From contig NZ_VFPV01000002.1 of assembly GCF_006716905.1 (NCBI RefSeq), forward strand, positions 496,001-560,000: a stretch of 64,000 nt of DNA, written 5' to 3'. Shown in pieces: positions 24,993-33,479 of the stretch. The position numbers and the translations under genes were made by a program. Positions within the stretch are counted from its first letter, which is position 1; the number at the start of each line of letters is the position of its first letter. This DNA is from Acidovorax temperans. GTDB taxonomy: Bacteria; Pseudomonadota; Gammaproteobacteria; Burkholderiales; Burkholderiaceae_C. The notes below the pieces were generated by a model. The model saw only the letters and a list, made by a program, of their open reading frames with translations, was not told the DNA's origin and did not search any database.

Positions 24993-25581
24993 TCACCGAG
25001 CCCGACAAGGGACCCAGGACATGTTTGGACACCCCCAGAGTCAGCATGCCGCGCAGATCCACGCCGAAGAGCGCGCCCAGTTGCTCAAGCAACTACCGCC
25101 GCTATCCAACCAGGCACTGGTGCCATTCGTCAGTGCAGTCGTTGCATCCGATGAACTGGTCTCCGCTTACCTGATGCCCTTGCGTTCTGCACCCCAAGAC
25201 AAGGACGAAGGAGGCCCGACGGCGTTGTCTCAGTGTCTGGCAGCCATGGAGCGTGCCCGCCGTTGCCGGACCCTGGTTCTCAAATCCAGCTGGGAGCCTG
25301 TGGCGGTGGCGCTGTTGGTCAACCCCTGTGGCTACTACCTCTGCCTGCGCGAGCTCATGCTGGGGCGGAAGATCGAATCACCGTTGGACATGTACCAGCG
25401 GATCAGCCGGGTCCGGGAGAAGGTACTGAGTCAACCCTTGCAGGCGCTGCGTGATAGCGACGCGCAGACCGGACGCTATCTCGCCTGCCTCCTGGGGCTG
25501 GGCTCCTATGAAGGTCTGGACGTCCGGCGGGCCGTCGAGATGCAGAGGGCGGTGTACCGCGAGACGCTGTGGATGAGCTGA
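24985..25581 (+). CDS. Integrative-element protein, paralogue of 17952-18623
   Basis: This 198-residue protein starts at GTG 24985 (GGGAG upstream, coupled to the previous stop); ATG 25021 is an alternative. The core 'QALVPFVSAVVASDELVSAYL', 'VAVALLVNPCGYYLCLRELMLG', 'YQRISRVREKVLSQPLQALRDSDAQTGRYLACLLGL' aligns with the protein encoded 6 kb upstream. Identity is low but the order and spacing of motifs are kept. Two diverged members in one element suggest a heteromer or duplicated function. Confidence 0.65.
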   Translation: MRNHRARQGTQDMFGHPQSQHAAQIHAEERAQLLKQLPPLSNQALVPFVSAVVASDELVSAYLMPLRSAPQDKDEGGPTALSQCLAAMERARRCRTLVLKSSWEPVAVALLVNPCGYYLCLRELMLGRKIESPLDMYQRISRVREKVLSQPLQALRDSDAQTGRYLACLLGLGSYEGLDVRRAVEMQRAVYRETLWMS

Positions 25582-25612
25582 CTCACTGGCATGGACATGA
25601 AAGGAATCTCCG

Positions 25613-26134
25613 ATGCACTGGGTCACCCATCTGACGCTTTTGGCGCTGACCGCAGCCAACACGTATCTCATCTTCCATCGGGGTTGGGATCCGATGGATG
25701 CCTGGCTCTTCGTGGCGGGCGCGGCGATAGCGCTCCTGCTCACATTGCTCCTGCACCTGCTCCTGCTGGTCAAGCCCGAGGAGCGCATCCCGATCCTGCG
25801 CGAAATGGTCGAGGCGGCTAAAGCCGATCTGGTCGCCGTGCTCATCAGCCATGTGGATGTCAGCACGGAGGCGGGGGAGAACATCAACACGGATGTGGCC
25901 AGTACCAATGCGGAAATTGGAGCAGGGCTGCAGACCCAGTACGAGCGTGCTCAGATACTGCTCGCCGAAAACCGAGCCATCTATCTTCGGATGGTCAACG
26001 AGCTCAGCAACAAGGGGCAGCTGGAACCGCCGCAGATCCGGGAGTGGCTGGGGCTGACGCAGCTACAGGCGCCCAATGATGCCCTGGAGCCGTTTGAGGC
26101 GAGACTGGGGGATTTCGAGCAACGAGTGGCGTAG
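25613..26134 (+). CDS. Two-helix membrane protein with a coiled C-terminal region
   Basis: The 173-residue protein has two transmembrane segments near the N-terminus ('THLTLLALTAANTYLIF' and 'WLFVAGAAIALLLTLLLHLLLLV') and a helical soluble domain of about 110 residues ('REMVEAAKADLVAVLISHVDV', 'YERAQILLAENRAIYLRMVNEL'). It lies 31 bases after the previous gene. Unknown function; the layout suggests a membrane-anchored partner of a cytoplasmic complex. Confidence 0.6.
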   Translation: MHWVTHLTLLALTAANTYLIFHRGWDPMDAWLFVAGAAIALLLTLLLHLLLLVKPEERIPILREMVEAAKADLVAVLISHVDVSTEAGENINTDVASTNAEIGAGLQTQYERAQILLAENRAIYLRMVNELSNKGQLEPPQIREWLGLTQLQAPNDALEPFEARLGDFEQRVA

Positions 26135-26394
26135 CCTCCACAAAAAAGAAGCCAGGCGTTGACCTTCGTCGACGTCTTGCTTTGACGGTTGCAAGGGCCA
26201 CATTGCAAGGACATGATGTGACTTCCATCGGATCTTTTTTGCTATCTTCTGCGGTCGAATTCAAGATGACTTCGCCGGACGGTTACCGTACAGTGATGAA
26301 CTCTGCCGCAAGAGATGGAGGTCGGCTCGACGATGCGTATCCATTCTTTGCTCCAAAACCCAAGTCATAACTAACAGCACAAACTTCAGTCCTC

Positions 26395-26952
26395 ATGAAA
26401 AAAAATACTTCCTTTCTCGGCCGTGCACTAGCAGTTATTGGATGCTTGGTCGTACTCTCTGGCTGTGCATCGATGTCGGCTACTAAGTCAGAGCCCATCG
26501 CAGACGGATCCAAAATCTTGATCATGCCTTCACGCGACGTTGTACAAGGGGGGAAAGCCCATGCGCAAGGAGCAGGAAGTGGCAAAAAGCTTCAAGTGGC
26601 AGTGCACCGCGAACTCAGTACCCTGTCTAAGTTCAAGGCGACACCCTTCGAAGCGGATGCAAAACTCAATCACTCCGCGAGCATCGTTAAATCAGACGCC
26701 CTAGAAGCGGGCAAGAGCGCTGCAGCCGATTACGTGCTCATCCTGGACCTCGGTGAATTCAGAAACGCTGCGCCAATGACTTTTCGATCTGACTTCGTGA
26801 CACTCCAAAATGGTTCACTCTTCCGCGTGAGTGACGGCAAGGAAGCGTGGGTTTTGAATAGCCCGATCGTCTTGGAAAAATCCAACTTAGGAGATCATTT
26901 GATTTTGATTGACAACCTCGCCAAATTGGTGGCCGAGTCCATTCTTCGGTAG
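26395..26952 (+). CDS. Lipoprotein, unknown (DUF4823-like?)
   Basis: The 185-residue protein has lipobox VLSGCAS (Cys about residue 25). The mature part has 'SKILIMPSRDVVQGGKAHAQGAGSGKKL', 'SDALEAGKSAAADYVLILDLGEFRNA' and 'DGKEAWVLNSPIVLEKSN', an alternating alpha/beta layout like small LptE/DUF4823-type lipoproteins. The 260 bases before it hold no supported gene. Its codon use is less GC-rich than the neighbouring element genes. Confidence 0.75.
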   Translation: MKKNTSFLGRALAVIGCLVVLSGCASMSATKSEPIADGSKILIMPSRDVVQGGKAHAQGAGSGKKLQVAVHRELSTLSKFKATPFEADAKLNHSASIVKSDALEAGKSAAADYVLILDLGEFRNAAPMTFRSDFVTLQNGSLFRVSDGKEAWVLNSPIVLEKSNLGDHLILIDNLAKLVAESILR

Positions 26953-26984
26953 TAGCCCACGGTGGGCTGCAGCCGGTTTCATAG

Positions 26985-27298
26985 ACACCTTGTTAAGGCG
27001 ATGCCATACGCCGTCGCTGTGCCAATCGCGCAGCCTGCGCCAGCACGTCATGTCGCTACCGAAGCCCAATTCTTGCGGCAGGTCTTCCCAAGGGATGCCG
27101 GTGCGAAGCACGAAGAGGATTCCATTGAGTGCGAGTTCGTCTTCCAGTCGAGGCCGCCCACCCTTGTGTGACGGCTTGACCTCTGGCAGTAGCGGCTTGA
27201 GCTTCTTCCACAGCGCTGCGCTGATTTCTTTATCTCTTCTCACGCTACGCCAAACGCGCAACTCCAGTCAGGCGATGACAAGGTTTTGTTAGCCGCTC
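26985..27298 (-). mobile_element. Relic of an IS5-family element related to copies A and B
   Basis: Only the 5' part of a transposase survives ('DKEISAALWKKLKPLLPEVKPSHKGGRPRLEDELALNGILFVLRTGIPWEDLPQELGFG...WHRLNKV'), ending at a terminal TTTTGTTAGCCGCTC at 27298. Homology stops near 26985. Copy B lies 3 bases (TAA) beyond, head to head, so copy B used the edge of this relic as its target. Confidence 0.8.
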
Positions 27299-27301
27299 TA
27301 A

Positions 27302-28174
27302 GAGCGGCTAACAAAAGCCTGTCATCGTCGAATGCACGTTGTGCGTTTGACGCGGCATGGGAAAAAACAGAAACAAAGAAATCAGCGCAGCGTTGTACAA
27401 AAGAATTGCGCCTTTGCTGCCCTTAGTCGAACCTTCGCCCAAGGGCGGCAGACCCAGGCTGAGTGATGAGCAAGCCTTGAATGGCATCCTGTTTGTGCTG
27501 CGCACGGGTACACCTTGGGAGCATCTGCCACAGGAATTGGGCTTTGGCAGCGGCATGACCTGCTGGAGGCGGCTGCGTGACTGGCAGAGCGCAGGTGTAT
27601 GGCACCGTCTGCATATGGCATTGCTGACTGAACTGCGCAGCGCCGGTAAGCTGGACTTCAGCCGCGCCTGTATAGATGGAGCCAGCGTGCCCAGCCCCCG
27701 GGGGGCCCGCACACAGGGCCCAACCCGACGGACCGGGGCAAACTCGGCAGCAAACGCCATCTGATCACGGACCGACAGGGCATCCCGCTGATGTTTTGCG
27801 TCACCGGAGCCAATCGCCATGATTCGATGGTCTTCGAGGCATTGGTGGATGCCCTGCCTGCCGTGGGTGGCAAGCCAGGCAGGCCGCGTCGCTGGCCCGG
27901 TAAGCTGCATGCGGACAAGGGTTATGACTTCGCCCGGTGCCGTGCTCACCTCAAGCGCCGCGGTATTCAGGACCGTATCGCCCGCAGGGGCATCGAGCGC
28001 AATGACCGGCTCGGACGCTATCGGTGGGTAGTCGAACGCACCCATTCCTGGCTGGCAGCCTTCGGCAAGCTGCGTACCCGCTTCGAGCGCCGCATCGACA
28101 TTCATACGGCTCTGCTTTCTCTGGCTTGTTGCGTCATCTGCGTCCGAAGGCTTTTGCCGTTTTGTTAGCCGCTC
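27302..28174 (+). mobile_element. IS5-family element (IS427-like), copy B, 873 bp
   Basis: It has the same 15-bp ends as copy A and is flanked by TAA duplications (27299-27301 and 28175-28177). It has the same length as copy A but is visibly diverged in sequence, so the two did not arise from one very recent event. It lies directly upstream of the aryl polyene cluster. Confidence 0.9.
27357..28168 (+). CDS. IS5-family transposase, two frames (copy B)
   Basis: Frame 1 (27357-27764) matches copy A's first frame. Frame 2 contains 'LMFCVTGANRHDSMVFEALVDALPAVGG', 'HADKGYDFARCRAHLKRRGIQDRI' and 'WVVERTHSWLAAFGKLRTRFERRI'. The shift falls at a C5G6 run (27695-27705), as in copy A, consistent with programmed frameshifting. 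Confidence 0.85.
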
Positions 28175-28369
28175 TAAGTTCCATTGAGTACCGGGTGAGC
28201 CTTGGGCGTGTGGGATAAAACCAGTCCAGATTTTTTTCTGCGCCCCCGACGGACCGTTTTCGGTCGGCGGCAACCGGCCTGGCTGACGGATATATTTGAG
28301 ATAATCAATGGCGTGTAACAAAAGGTGTTTGTACATGCCTTGCATAAAATCGTTTCTAGGGGGGTGAGT
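28175..28369. promoter_or_regulatory. Upstream region of the aryl polyene cluster
   Basis: 195 bases between IS copy B and the first APE gene contain an AT-rich stretch (about 28290-28320) likely to hold the promoter. There is also a small inverted repeat around the CCGTTTTCGG at 28253-28264. No clear -35/-10 pair. The IS insertion may have replaced or moved the native regulatory region. Confidence 0.35.
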
Positions 28370-29125
28370 GTGGCGTTGTCGGTTCGGGGCTGGGCTGCGA
28401 TAGCACCTGGGCTACAAAATCAAGAGCAATGGCTACAGTGGGCTAAGGCGCCGGTGTGCCCGGTGGGCGCTACCGCGGTTGAGCTGCCACACATACCCGC
28501 CATGACGCGACGCCGATTGGGTCATCTAGCGAAGATGGCGGTAGCCGTGGTCGACAGTGTATTGCCGCCAAGCGAGGGGCTAGACATCCCCGTGGTTTGG
28601 GCCTCGCGTTATGGAGAGGCTGATAAGGCGCTGGCTCTGCTCCGCTTGCAGTCTCTGAATGAGCCCCTGTCGCCTACTGCGTTCGGCCTGTCAGTGCACA
28701 ACGCCGTCGGTGCCCAGCATTCGATTTTGCGCGGGATGCGCTCAAACGCAGTCTGTGTCGCGTCTTCGCATTGCGTGCCCGAGGCCGGCGTAGTAGAGGC
28801 CATGGCCCTGTTGCAAGACGCGGGGGCCGCTGACGAAGTGCTGTTAGTTTGCTACGACGACCCGCTGCCGCCCGACTACGCGTCGTTCCACGATGAGCCT
28901 GTAGCCGAATACGCCTGGGCTTTGCGACTTGCACGCATGAAGCCTGGTGAGGCGGGGTTTACGCTGCACGCGGTGGATATGGTGGGCCGGCCTGACGAGC
29001 GTGGCGAAGCTGCAGCTTTGCCTCATGGGCTCGACGTACTGCATTTTCTGTTGCAAGGCGACCGCAAAAACCTAGTGCATAGGCATGAATCGGGTCAATG
29101 GAAGTGGGAGCGTGTGCATGCGTGA
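28370..29125 (+). CDS. APE chain-length-factor-like ketosynthase (ApeC-like)
   Basis: This is a short (about 251 residues) beta-ketoacyl-synthase N-terminal-domain protein (PF13723 type). It has 'VRGWAAIAPGL', 'PVVWASRYGEADKALALLRLQ', 'LSPTAFGLSVHNAVGAQHSI' and 'AGAADEVLLVCYDDPLP'. In aryl polyene systems the equivalent ApeC pairs with the ketosynthase ApeO as chain-length factor. The usual KS Cys-His-His set is absent. GTG 28370 is chosen because AGGGGG lies 6 bases upstream. It overlaps the acyltransferase gene by 8 bases. Confidence 0.8.
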   Translation: MALSVRGWAAIAPGLQNQEQWLQWAKAPVCPVGATAVELPHIPAMTRRRLGHLAKMAVAVVDSVLPPSEGLDIPVVWASRYGEADKALALLRLQSLNEPLSPTAFGLSVHNAVGAQHSILRGMRSNAVCVASSHCVPEAGVVEAMALLQDAGAADEVLLVCYDDPLPPDYASFHDEPVAEYAWALRLARMKPGEAGFTLHAVDMVGRPDERGEAAALPHGLDVLHFLLQGDRKNLVHRHESGQWKWERVHA

Positions 29126-29894
29126 AGCGATCAATCGCGTCTGGCGCATCGTGGCCACGGGTTTCTGTTTTTCCGTGTTCGGTCTGGGTGGCATCGTGCT
29201 GGGCATCGTCGTGTGCCCCGTGGCCATGCTCTTCGTACGCGGGGCTGTGCGCCAGAAGCAGCTGTGCCAGACCATCATTCACCACAGTTTTCGTTGCTTC
29301 GTGGGGCTCATGAAGTTCGTGGGCGTGATCTCCTACGAGGTGCATGGACGCGAAAGCCTACAGCGCCGGGGCCTTCTGATCCTGGCTAACCACCCCTCGC
29401 TGATTGACGTGGTGTTCCTGATCTCCTTCGTGCGCAATGCGGACTGCATCGTCAAGGAGGCGCTGGCGCGCAACCCGTTCACGCGCGGTCCGATCAGGGC
29501 CGCGGGCTTCGTTACCAATGGCGACGGCGCGGGCCTGTTGGAGGACTGTGTGCGCTCGCTCCTGGATGGCAACAACCTCATCATCTTCCCCGAAGGCACG
29601 CGCACGCCGCTGCACGGCAAGGTTAAGCTGCAGCGCGGCGCGGCCCATGTAGCTGTGAAAGGGCGCATCGACATCACACCCGTGCACATTCACTGCAGCC
29701 TGCCCATGCTGACCAAGGGAACGCCGTGGTGGAAGGTACCCGTGAGCAAGCCGCACTTCACCATCGAGGTGCGACCCGATATCGCGGTGGAACAATTCTG
29801 TGACTCGGCTGCCAGCGATTCCCTGGCTGTGCGCCATGTGACCGAGCACCTGTCCGAACAACTTTTCAAGGGACCTGCCTGTGCTTCAACTTGA
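29118..29894 (+). CDS. 1-acyl-glycerol-3-phosphate acyltransferase-like protein (APE)
   Basis: The 258-residue PlsC-family protein has an N-terminal hydrophobic segment, the acyl-acceptor box NHPSLIDVVF (H-x4-D) and FPEGTRTPLHG. It probably transfers the polyene, or a fatty acyl, to a glycerol-like lipid at the inner membrane (ApeD-like position). ATG 29118 overlaps the previous gene; the following ACP starts inside its end (GTG 29881). Confidence 0.85.
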   Translation: MREAINRVWRIVATGFCFSVFGLGGIVLGIVVCPVAMLFVRGAVRQKQLCQTIIHHSFRCFVGLMKFVGVISYEVHGRESLQRRGLLILANHPSLIDVVFLISFVRNADCIVKEALARNPFTRGPIRAAGFVTNGDGAGLLEDCVRSLLDGNNLIIFPEGTRTPLHGKVKLQRGAAHVAVKGRIDITPVHIHCSLPMLTKGTPWWKVPVSKPHFTIEVRPDIAVEQFCDSAASDSLAVRHVTEHLSEQLFKGPACAST

Positions 29895-30141
29895 GCAAGA
29901 AATCAAGGAAATAATCATCTCCAGCCTGGCGCTCGAAGACATCGCGCCCGAAGACATCGACCCCGCAGCGCCGCTGTTCGTCGAGGGGCTGGGCCTCGAC
30001 TCCATCGACGCGCTGGAGCTCGGCTTGGCCCTGCAAAAGCGCTACGGCCTGAGCATGTCGGCCGACTCGGAGCAGACGCGCAAGCACTTTGGCAGCGTGC
30101 AGGCGCTAGTCGCCTTCGTGGCCGCCAGCCGTACGCACTGA
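29881..30141 (+). CDS. Acyl carrier protein 1 (APE)
   Basis: This 86-residue ACP has phosphopantetheine site GLDSIDALEL (Ser about 42). GTG start at 29881 overlaps the acyltransferase stop by 14 bases. Two ACPs in tandem correspond to ApeE/ApeF of described APE systems; which carries the starter and which the growing polyene cannot be told. Confidence 0.9.
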   Translation: MLQLEQEIKEIIISSLALEDIAPEDIDPAAPLFVEGLGLDSIDALELGLALQKRYGLSMSADSEQTRKHFGSVQALVAFVAASRTH

Positions 30142-30176
30142 CAGACGAAGCGAGTGGCATTCACGGAAAATTCGAC

Positions 30177-30437
30177 ATGAACAAAGAAGCCATCTACGAA
30201 CGCATCGCCGCGATCCTGCAGGAGACGTTCGAAATCGACGCCGACCGTATCACGCCAGAGGCCCACCTGTACGACGACCTGGACATCGACAGCATCGATG
30301 CGGTGGACCTGATCGTGCAGCTCAAACCCTGGGTGGGAAAGCGCCTGAACGCCGACGCCTTCAAGTCAGTGCGCACGGTACAGGACGTGGTCGACGCCCT
30401 GCACAGCCTGGTGAACGACGCCGCTTCCCCGGCCTGA
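30177..30437 (+). CDS. Acyl carrier protein 2 (APE)
   Basis: This 86-residue ACP has phosphopantetheine site DIDSIDAVDL (Ser about 39) and 'ERIAAILQETFEIDADRITPEAHLYDDL' typical of helix 1 and loop 1. It follows ACP1 by 35 bases with its own ATG at 30177. Confidence 0.9.
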   Translation: MNKEAIYERIAAILQETFEIDADRITPEAHLYDDLDIDSIDAVDLIVQLKPWVGKRLNADAFKSVRTVQDVVDALHSLVNDAASPA

Positions 30438-30532
30438 GCGCGCAGCCTGGCGGCCGGCCATCATCATGCACAAGCTTGTGGCCGCCGTGCTGGTGGTGCT
30501 GACGGTGCTGTACCCGCTGGGCGTGTACCTAG

Positions 30533-31196
30533 CTACCAAAAGGAGGCCCCCCGGCTCTGCCGGGGAGGCAGTAGAAGTTTGACTTTTCAGGAGGTTGTCC
30601 ACCGTAGAGACTTTCAATCGTGAGCCGCCAAGCAAACGAAAGGAAGAAACACGATGGACAAGTATGAAAGTTTGAGTCACACGGCCTGGGATTGCAAATA
30701 TCACGTGGTCTTCATCCCCAAGTGTCGAAGGCGAACGCTGTACAAGCAGCTACGCGAACACCTGGGTGAGGTATTCAGAAAGTTGGCCGCGCAAAAGGAA
30801 TGCAGGGTTGAAGAGGGGCATCTGATGCCCGATCACGTGCACATGATGCTGTCGATCCCACCGAAGTACTCGGTGTCGCAGGTGGTGGGCTTTATCAAAG
30901 GCAAGAGCGCAATCCACCTTGCGCGGGTGTACGGAGAGCGAAAGCGCAACTTCGTGGGTCAGCACTTCTGGGCGCGAGGGTACTTCGTCTCGACGGTGGG
31001 ACGCGACGAAGCGGTGATACGGGAGTACATCCGAAACCAGGAGAAGGAAGACGAGAGGTTGGACCAACTCGGTCTATGGAGGTGAGTAGCCACCGATAGG
31101 TGGCCCCAAGAATGAGGGGCCGCGTTAGCGACCCCTTACAGCCGCTTTGAGCGGCTCACATCCCGAATGCCCCCGGCTTTGCCGGGGGATGGTTAC
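30533..31196 (+). mobile_element. IS200/IS605-family element, copy 1, 664 bp
   Basis: Single-strand-type element with no inverted terminal repeats but sub-terminal hairpins at both ends (CCCCCGGC-tct-GCCGGGG left; CCCCCGGC-ttt-GCCGGGGG right). It is inserted immediately 3' of CTAG (30529-30532), as is copy 2 (47833-47836), with no target duplication. Confidence 0.92.
30654..31085 (+). CDS. tnpA: IS200-type TnpA transposase (copy 1)
   Basis: The 143-residue Y1 HUH transposase has the metal-binding H-x-H as PDHVHMMLSIPP and the catalytic tyrosine in REYIRNQ. Full length for IS200. Its protein is identical to copy 2, as far as I can see. Confidence 0.95.
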   Translation: MDKYESLSHTAWDCKYHVVFIPKCRRRTLYKQLREHLGEVFRKLAAQKECRVEEGHLMPDHVHMMLSIPPKYSVSQVVGFIKGKSAIHLARVYGERKRNFVGQHFWARGYFVSTVGRDEAVIREYIRNQEKEDERLDQLGLWR

Positions 31197-31763
31197 CTAT
31201 GGGCCGCGTGGCGCCGCAGTGGCTGGCCGTGCTGCTGGTGCTACTGGCCGTGCTGCGTGCCGTGGCCACACGCCAGCGCTACTGGTGGGCCGTGGCTTTG
31301 GGCGCGGCCGTGCTGGCGCTGGCCTCTTGGTGGCGCGCCGATGCCCTGGCCGTCAAGCTCTATCCGGTGCTGGTCAACGCCGTGCTGCTGGTGGTGTTCG
31401 CAGTGAGCCTGCGCTACCCGCCCACAGTGATCGAGCGCGTGGCCCGCATCACCCAGCCCGACCTGCCTGAGTCCGGCGTGCGTTACACGCGCAAGGTGAC
31501 CGCCGCGTGGTGTGCGTTCTTCGTGGCCAACGGTGCTGCCGCGGGCTACACCGCCGCTAGGTGTAGCGATGCCACCTGGGCGCTGTACAACGGTCTTGTC
31601 GCCTATGTGCTTATGGGCTGCCTGATGGGCGGCGAGTGGCTGGTGCGCCAGTGGGTGCGCCGGCGCGGTGCGCTGACGCTGGGGCCACATTAGCGTGCTG
31701 AGCAGAGCCAACCGATTTTTTCCCGTCCCTGTCCAACAACTCCAAGAATCAGGAATCGAGTAA

Positions 31764-33479
31764 GTGAACACATTTACAGCCTTGTCCGAGGTGGCCCTGC
31801 CGCAGGCGCGTGCCGTAGGGCACGAGGTCGCGGCCTCTGCGGGCAGCCCGGTGCGGCACGCGGATTGGGTGCTGTCCGTTAAGGGCTGGTGCGCCGCCTT
31901 CCAGCAGGTGCCGGGCGCCGAGGTGGGCCTGTATTTCGAGGAGCCGCTGCAGTTTGCCGCCGCCCTCTGGGGGGCCTGGCATGCGGGCAAGACCCCGGTG
32001 CTGGCCAGCGACCTGCAGCCCCATACCCTGGCGCAACTGCTGCCCCAGGTGCAGGCCTGTGCGGGCCAGTTGCCGGATGCCATCGTGCCCAATGCAACTG
32101 GAGCTGCGGCGGTGCAGCTGCAACCGCTTTCGCTGAGTGCGGCGCAGGTGGTGCTGTTCACCTCGGGCTCCACGGGTGTGCCCGAACGCATCGTCAAACA
32201 CCTTTCGCAGCTCGATGCCGAAGTGCATGCGCTGCAGACGGTGTTTGCCCCCGTGGCAGATGCGCCCGGCCTGCGCACCCTTGCCACCGTGTCGCACCAG
32301 CACATCTACGGCCTGCTGTTCCGCGTGCTGTGGCCGCTGGCCGCCGGGCGGCTGTTGGGCACCGGGTTTGCGCGCTACCCCGAGGAGCTGGTGGCCCAAC
32401 TGTCCCAGCCCGGCCCCACGCTGCTCATTTCCAGCCCCTCCATGCTCAGCCGCCTGCCCGATCAACTCGACTGGGCTGCCGCCCGCCAGGGCCTGCGCGG
32501 CATCTTCTCGTCGGGCGGTCCGCTGCCGCCCGAGGCCTCGGCCCATGCGCTGGCCTTGCTCGGCCATTCCACCACCGAAGTCTTCGGCAGCTCGGAAACC
32601 GGCGGCATCGCCTGGCGCCGCCGGGCCGAGCAGGGCGATGCCTGGCAGCCCCTACCGGGCGTGCAGGTGTGCCTGGCCGACAGCGGCTGCCTGTCGGTAC
32701 GTTCAGGCCACCTGCCCGATGCCGATGCCTGGTGGGAGACAGCCGACCGCGCCCTGCCGCAGGAGGGGGGCGCCGGCTTCATGCTGCAGGGCCGGGCCGA
32801 CCGCATCGCCAAGATCGCCGAAAAGCGCATCTCCCTCACCGCCATGGAAAACGCGTTGCTGGCCAGCGACCGGGTGGCCGCTGCCCGGGCCGTGGTGCTC
32901 GAAGCGCCGCCCGCCGCCGCGCGCGTGGGCATGGTGCTGGAGCTCACCGAGGCCGGCTGGCAGGCCCTGCAGCAGCAGGGCCGCAAGCCCATGGGCGACG
33001 CGCTGCGCGCCCTGCTGGCGCCCGTGGTGGACCGCGTGGCCCTTCCGCGCAGCTGGCGCTACGTGGCCCGTCTGCCGCAGAACTCGCAAGGCAAGACCAC
33101 GCAGCACGATCTGCTGGCGCTGTTCCGCCCGCTCATGCCCCAGCCTGAATGGACCGAGCGCAGCGCGCACCAGGCCACGGCCAGCCTGCTGGTCGACCCC
33201 GGGCTGCGCGTGCTCGACGGCCACTTCCCTGGCGCGCCCATCGTGCCCGGCGTAGCACAGTTGCACTGGGTGGTCGCCTTGGGGCAGCAGGCCTTCGGCA
33301 TTCCGGCGGCGTTCCTGCGCGCCGAGGTGGTCAAGTTTCAGCAGCGCATCCTGCCCGGCGATCGGGTCCAGGTGCAGCTGCAGTGGGTGCCCGACAAGGG
33401 CCAGCTGCAGTTTGCGCTGACCTCCAGTCGCGGGCCGCATGCCAGCGGGCGACTGTTGCAGGGGGAGGGGGTCGCATGA
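31764..33479 (+). CDS. AMP-dependent ligase fused to a C-terminal ApeI-like dehydratase domain
   Basis: The 571-residue protein has residues 1-455 as an ANL-type adenylating enzyme: 'VVLFTSGSTGVPERI' (P-loop), 'VFGSSETGG', and 'QGRADRIAKIAEKRISL'. The last 110 residues are a hot-dog fold ('LRVLDGHFPGAPIVPGVAQLHWVV', the H-F-P-G-x-P-x-x-P-G-V pattern of FabA/ApeI-type dehydratases). The ligase is expected to load the aryl starter acid onto an ACP (ApeH role) and the tail to dehydrate beta-hydroxyacyl-ACP (ApeI role). GTG start at 31764. Its stop overlaps the glycosyltransferase start. Confidence 0.88.
   Translation: MNTFTALSEVALPQARAVGHEVAASAGSPVRHADWVLSVKGWCAAFQQVPGAEVGLYFEEPLQFAAALWGAWHAGKTPVLASDLQPHTLAQLLPQVQACAGQLPDAIVPNATGAAAVQLQPLSLSAAQVVLFTSGSTGVPERIVKHLSQLDAEVHALQTVFAPVADAPGLRTLATVSHQHIYGLLFRVLWPLAAGRLLGTGFARYPEELVAQLSQPGPTLLISSPSMLSRLPDQLDWAAARQGLRGIFSSGGPLPPEASAHALALLGHSTTEVFGSSETGGIAWRRRAEQGDAWQPLPGVQVCLADSGCLSVRSGHLPDADAWWETADRALPQEGGAGFMLQGRADRIAKIAEKRISLTAMENALLASDRVAAARAVVLEAPPAAARVGMVLELTEAGWQALQQQGRKPMGDALRALLAPVVDRVALPRSWRYVARLPQNSQGKTTQHDLLALFRPLMPQPEWTERSAHQATASLLVDPGLRVLDGHFPGAPIVPGVAQLHWVVALGQQAFGIPAAFLRAEVVKFQQRILPGDRVQVQLQWVPDKGQLQFALTSSRGPHASGRLLQGEGVA

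Larger units (their letters stand above)
30466..31693 (+). pseudogene. COG4648-type membrane protein gene of the APE cluster, split by an IS200 element
   Basis: The 5' part (30466-30532) encodes 'MHKLVAAVLVVLTVLYPLGVYL'. The 3' part (31197-31693) continues 'MGRVAPQWLAVLLVLLAVLRAVATRQRYWW' through several membrane helices to a charged end. Joining 30532 to 31197 restores one frame of 187 residues (VYL-AM-GRVAPQW), so the gene was complete before insertion. It corresponds to the ApeG-like membrane protein. The 3' part could be expressed from ATG 31199, lacking only the first helix, so function may not be fully lost. Confidence 0.85.

Noticed and set aside
3413..28273. A 17-base word (TTTTCGGTCGGCGGCAA) shared by about 3413 and 28257
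   Set aside because: A single match of this length in 64 kb is not far from chance, and no longer similarity surrounds it.
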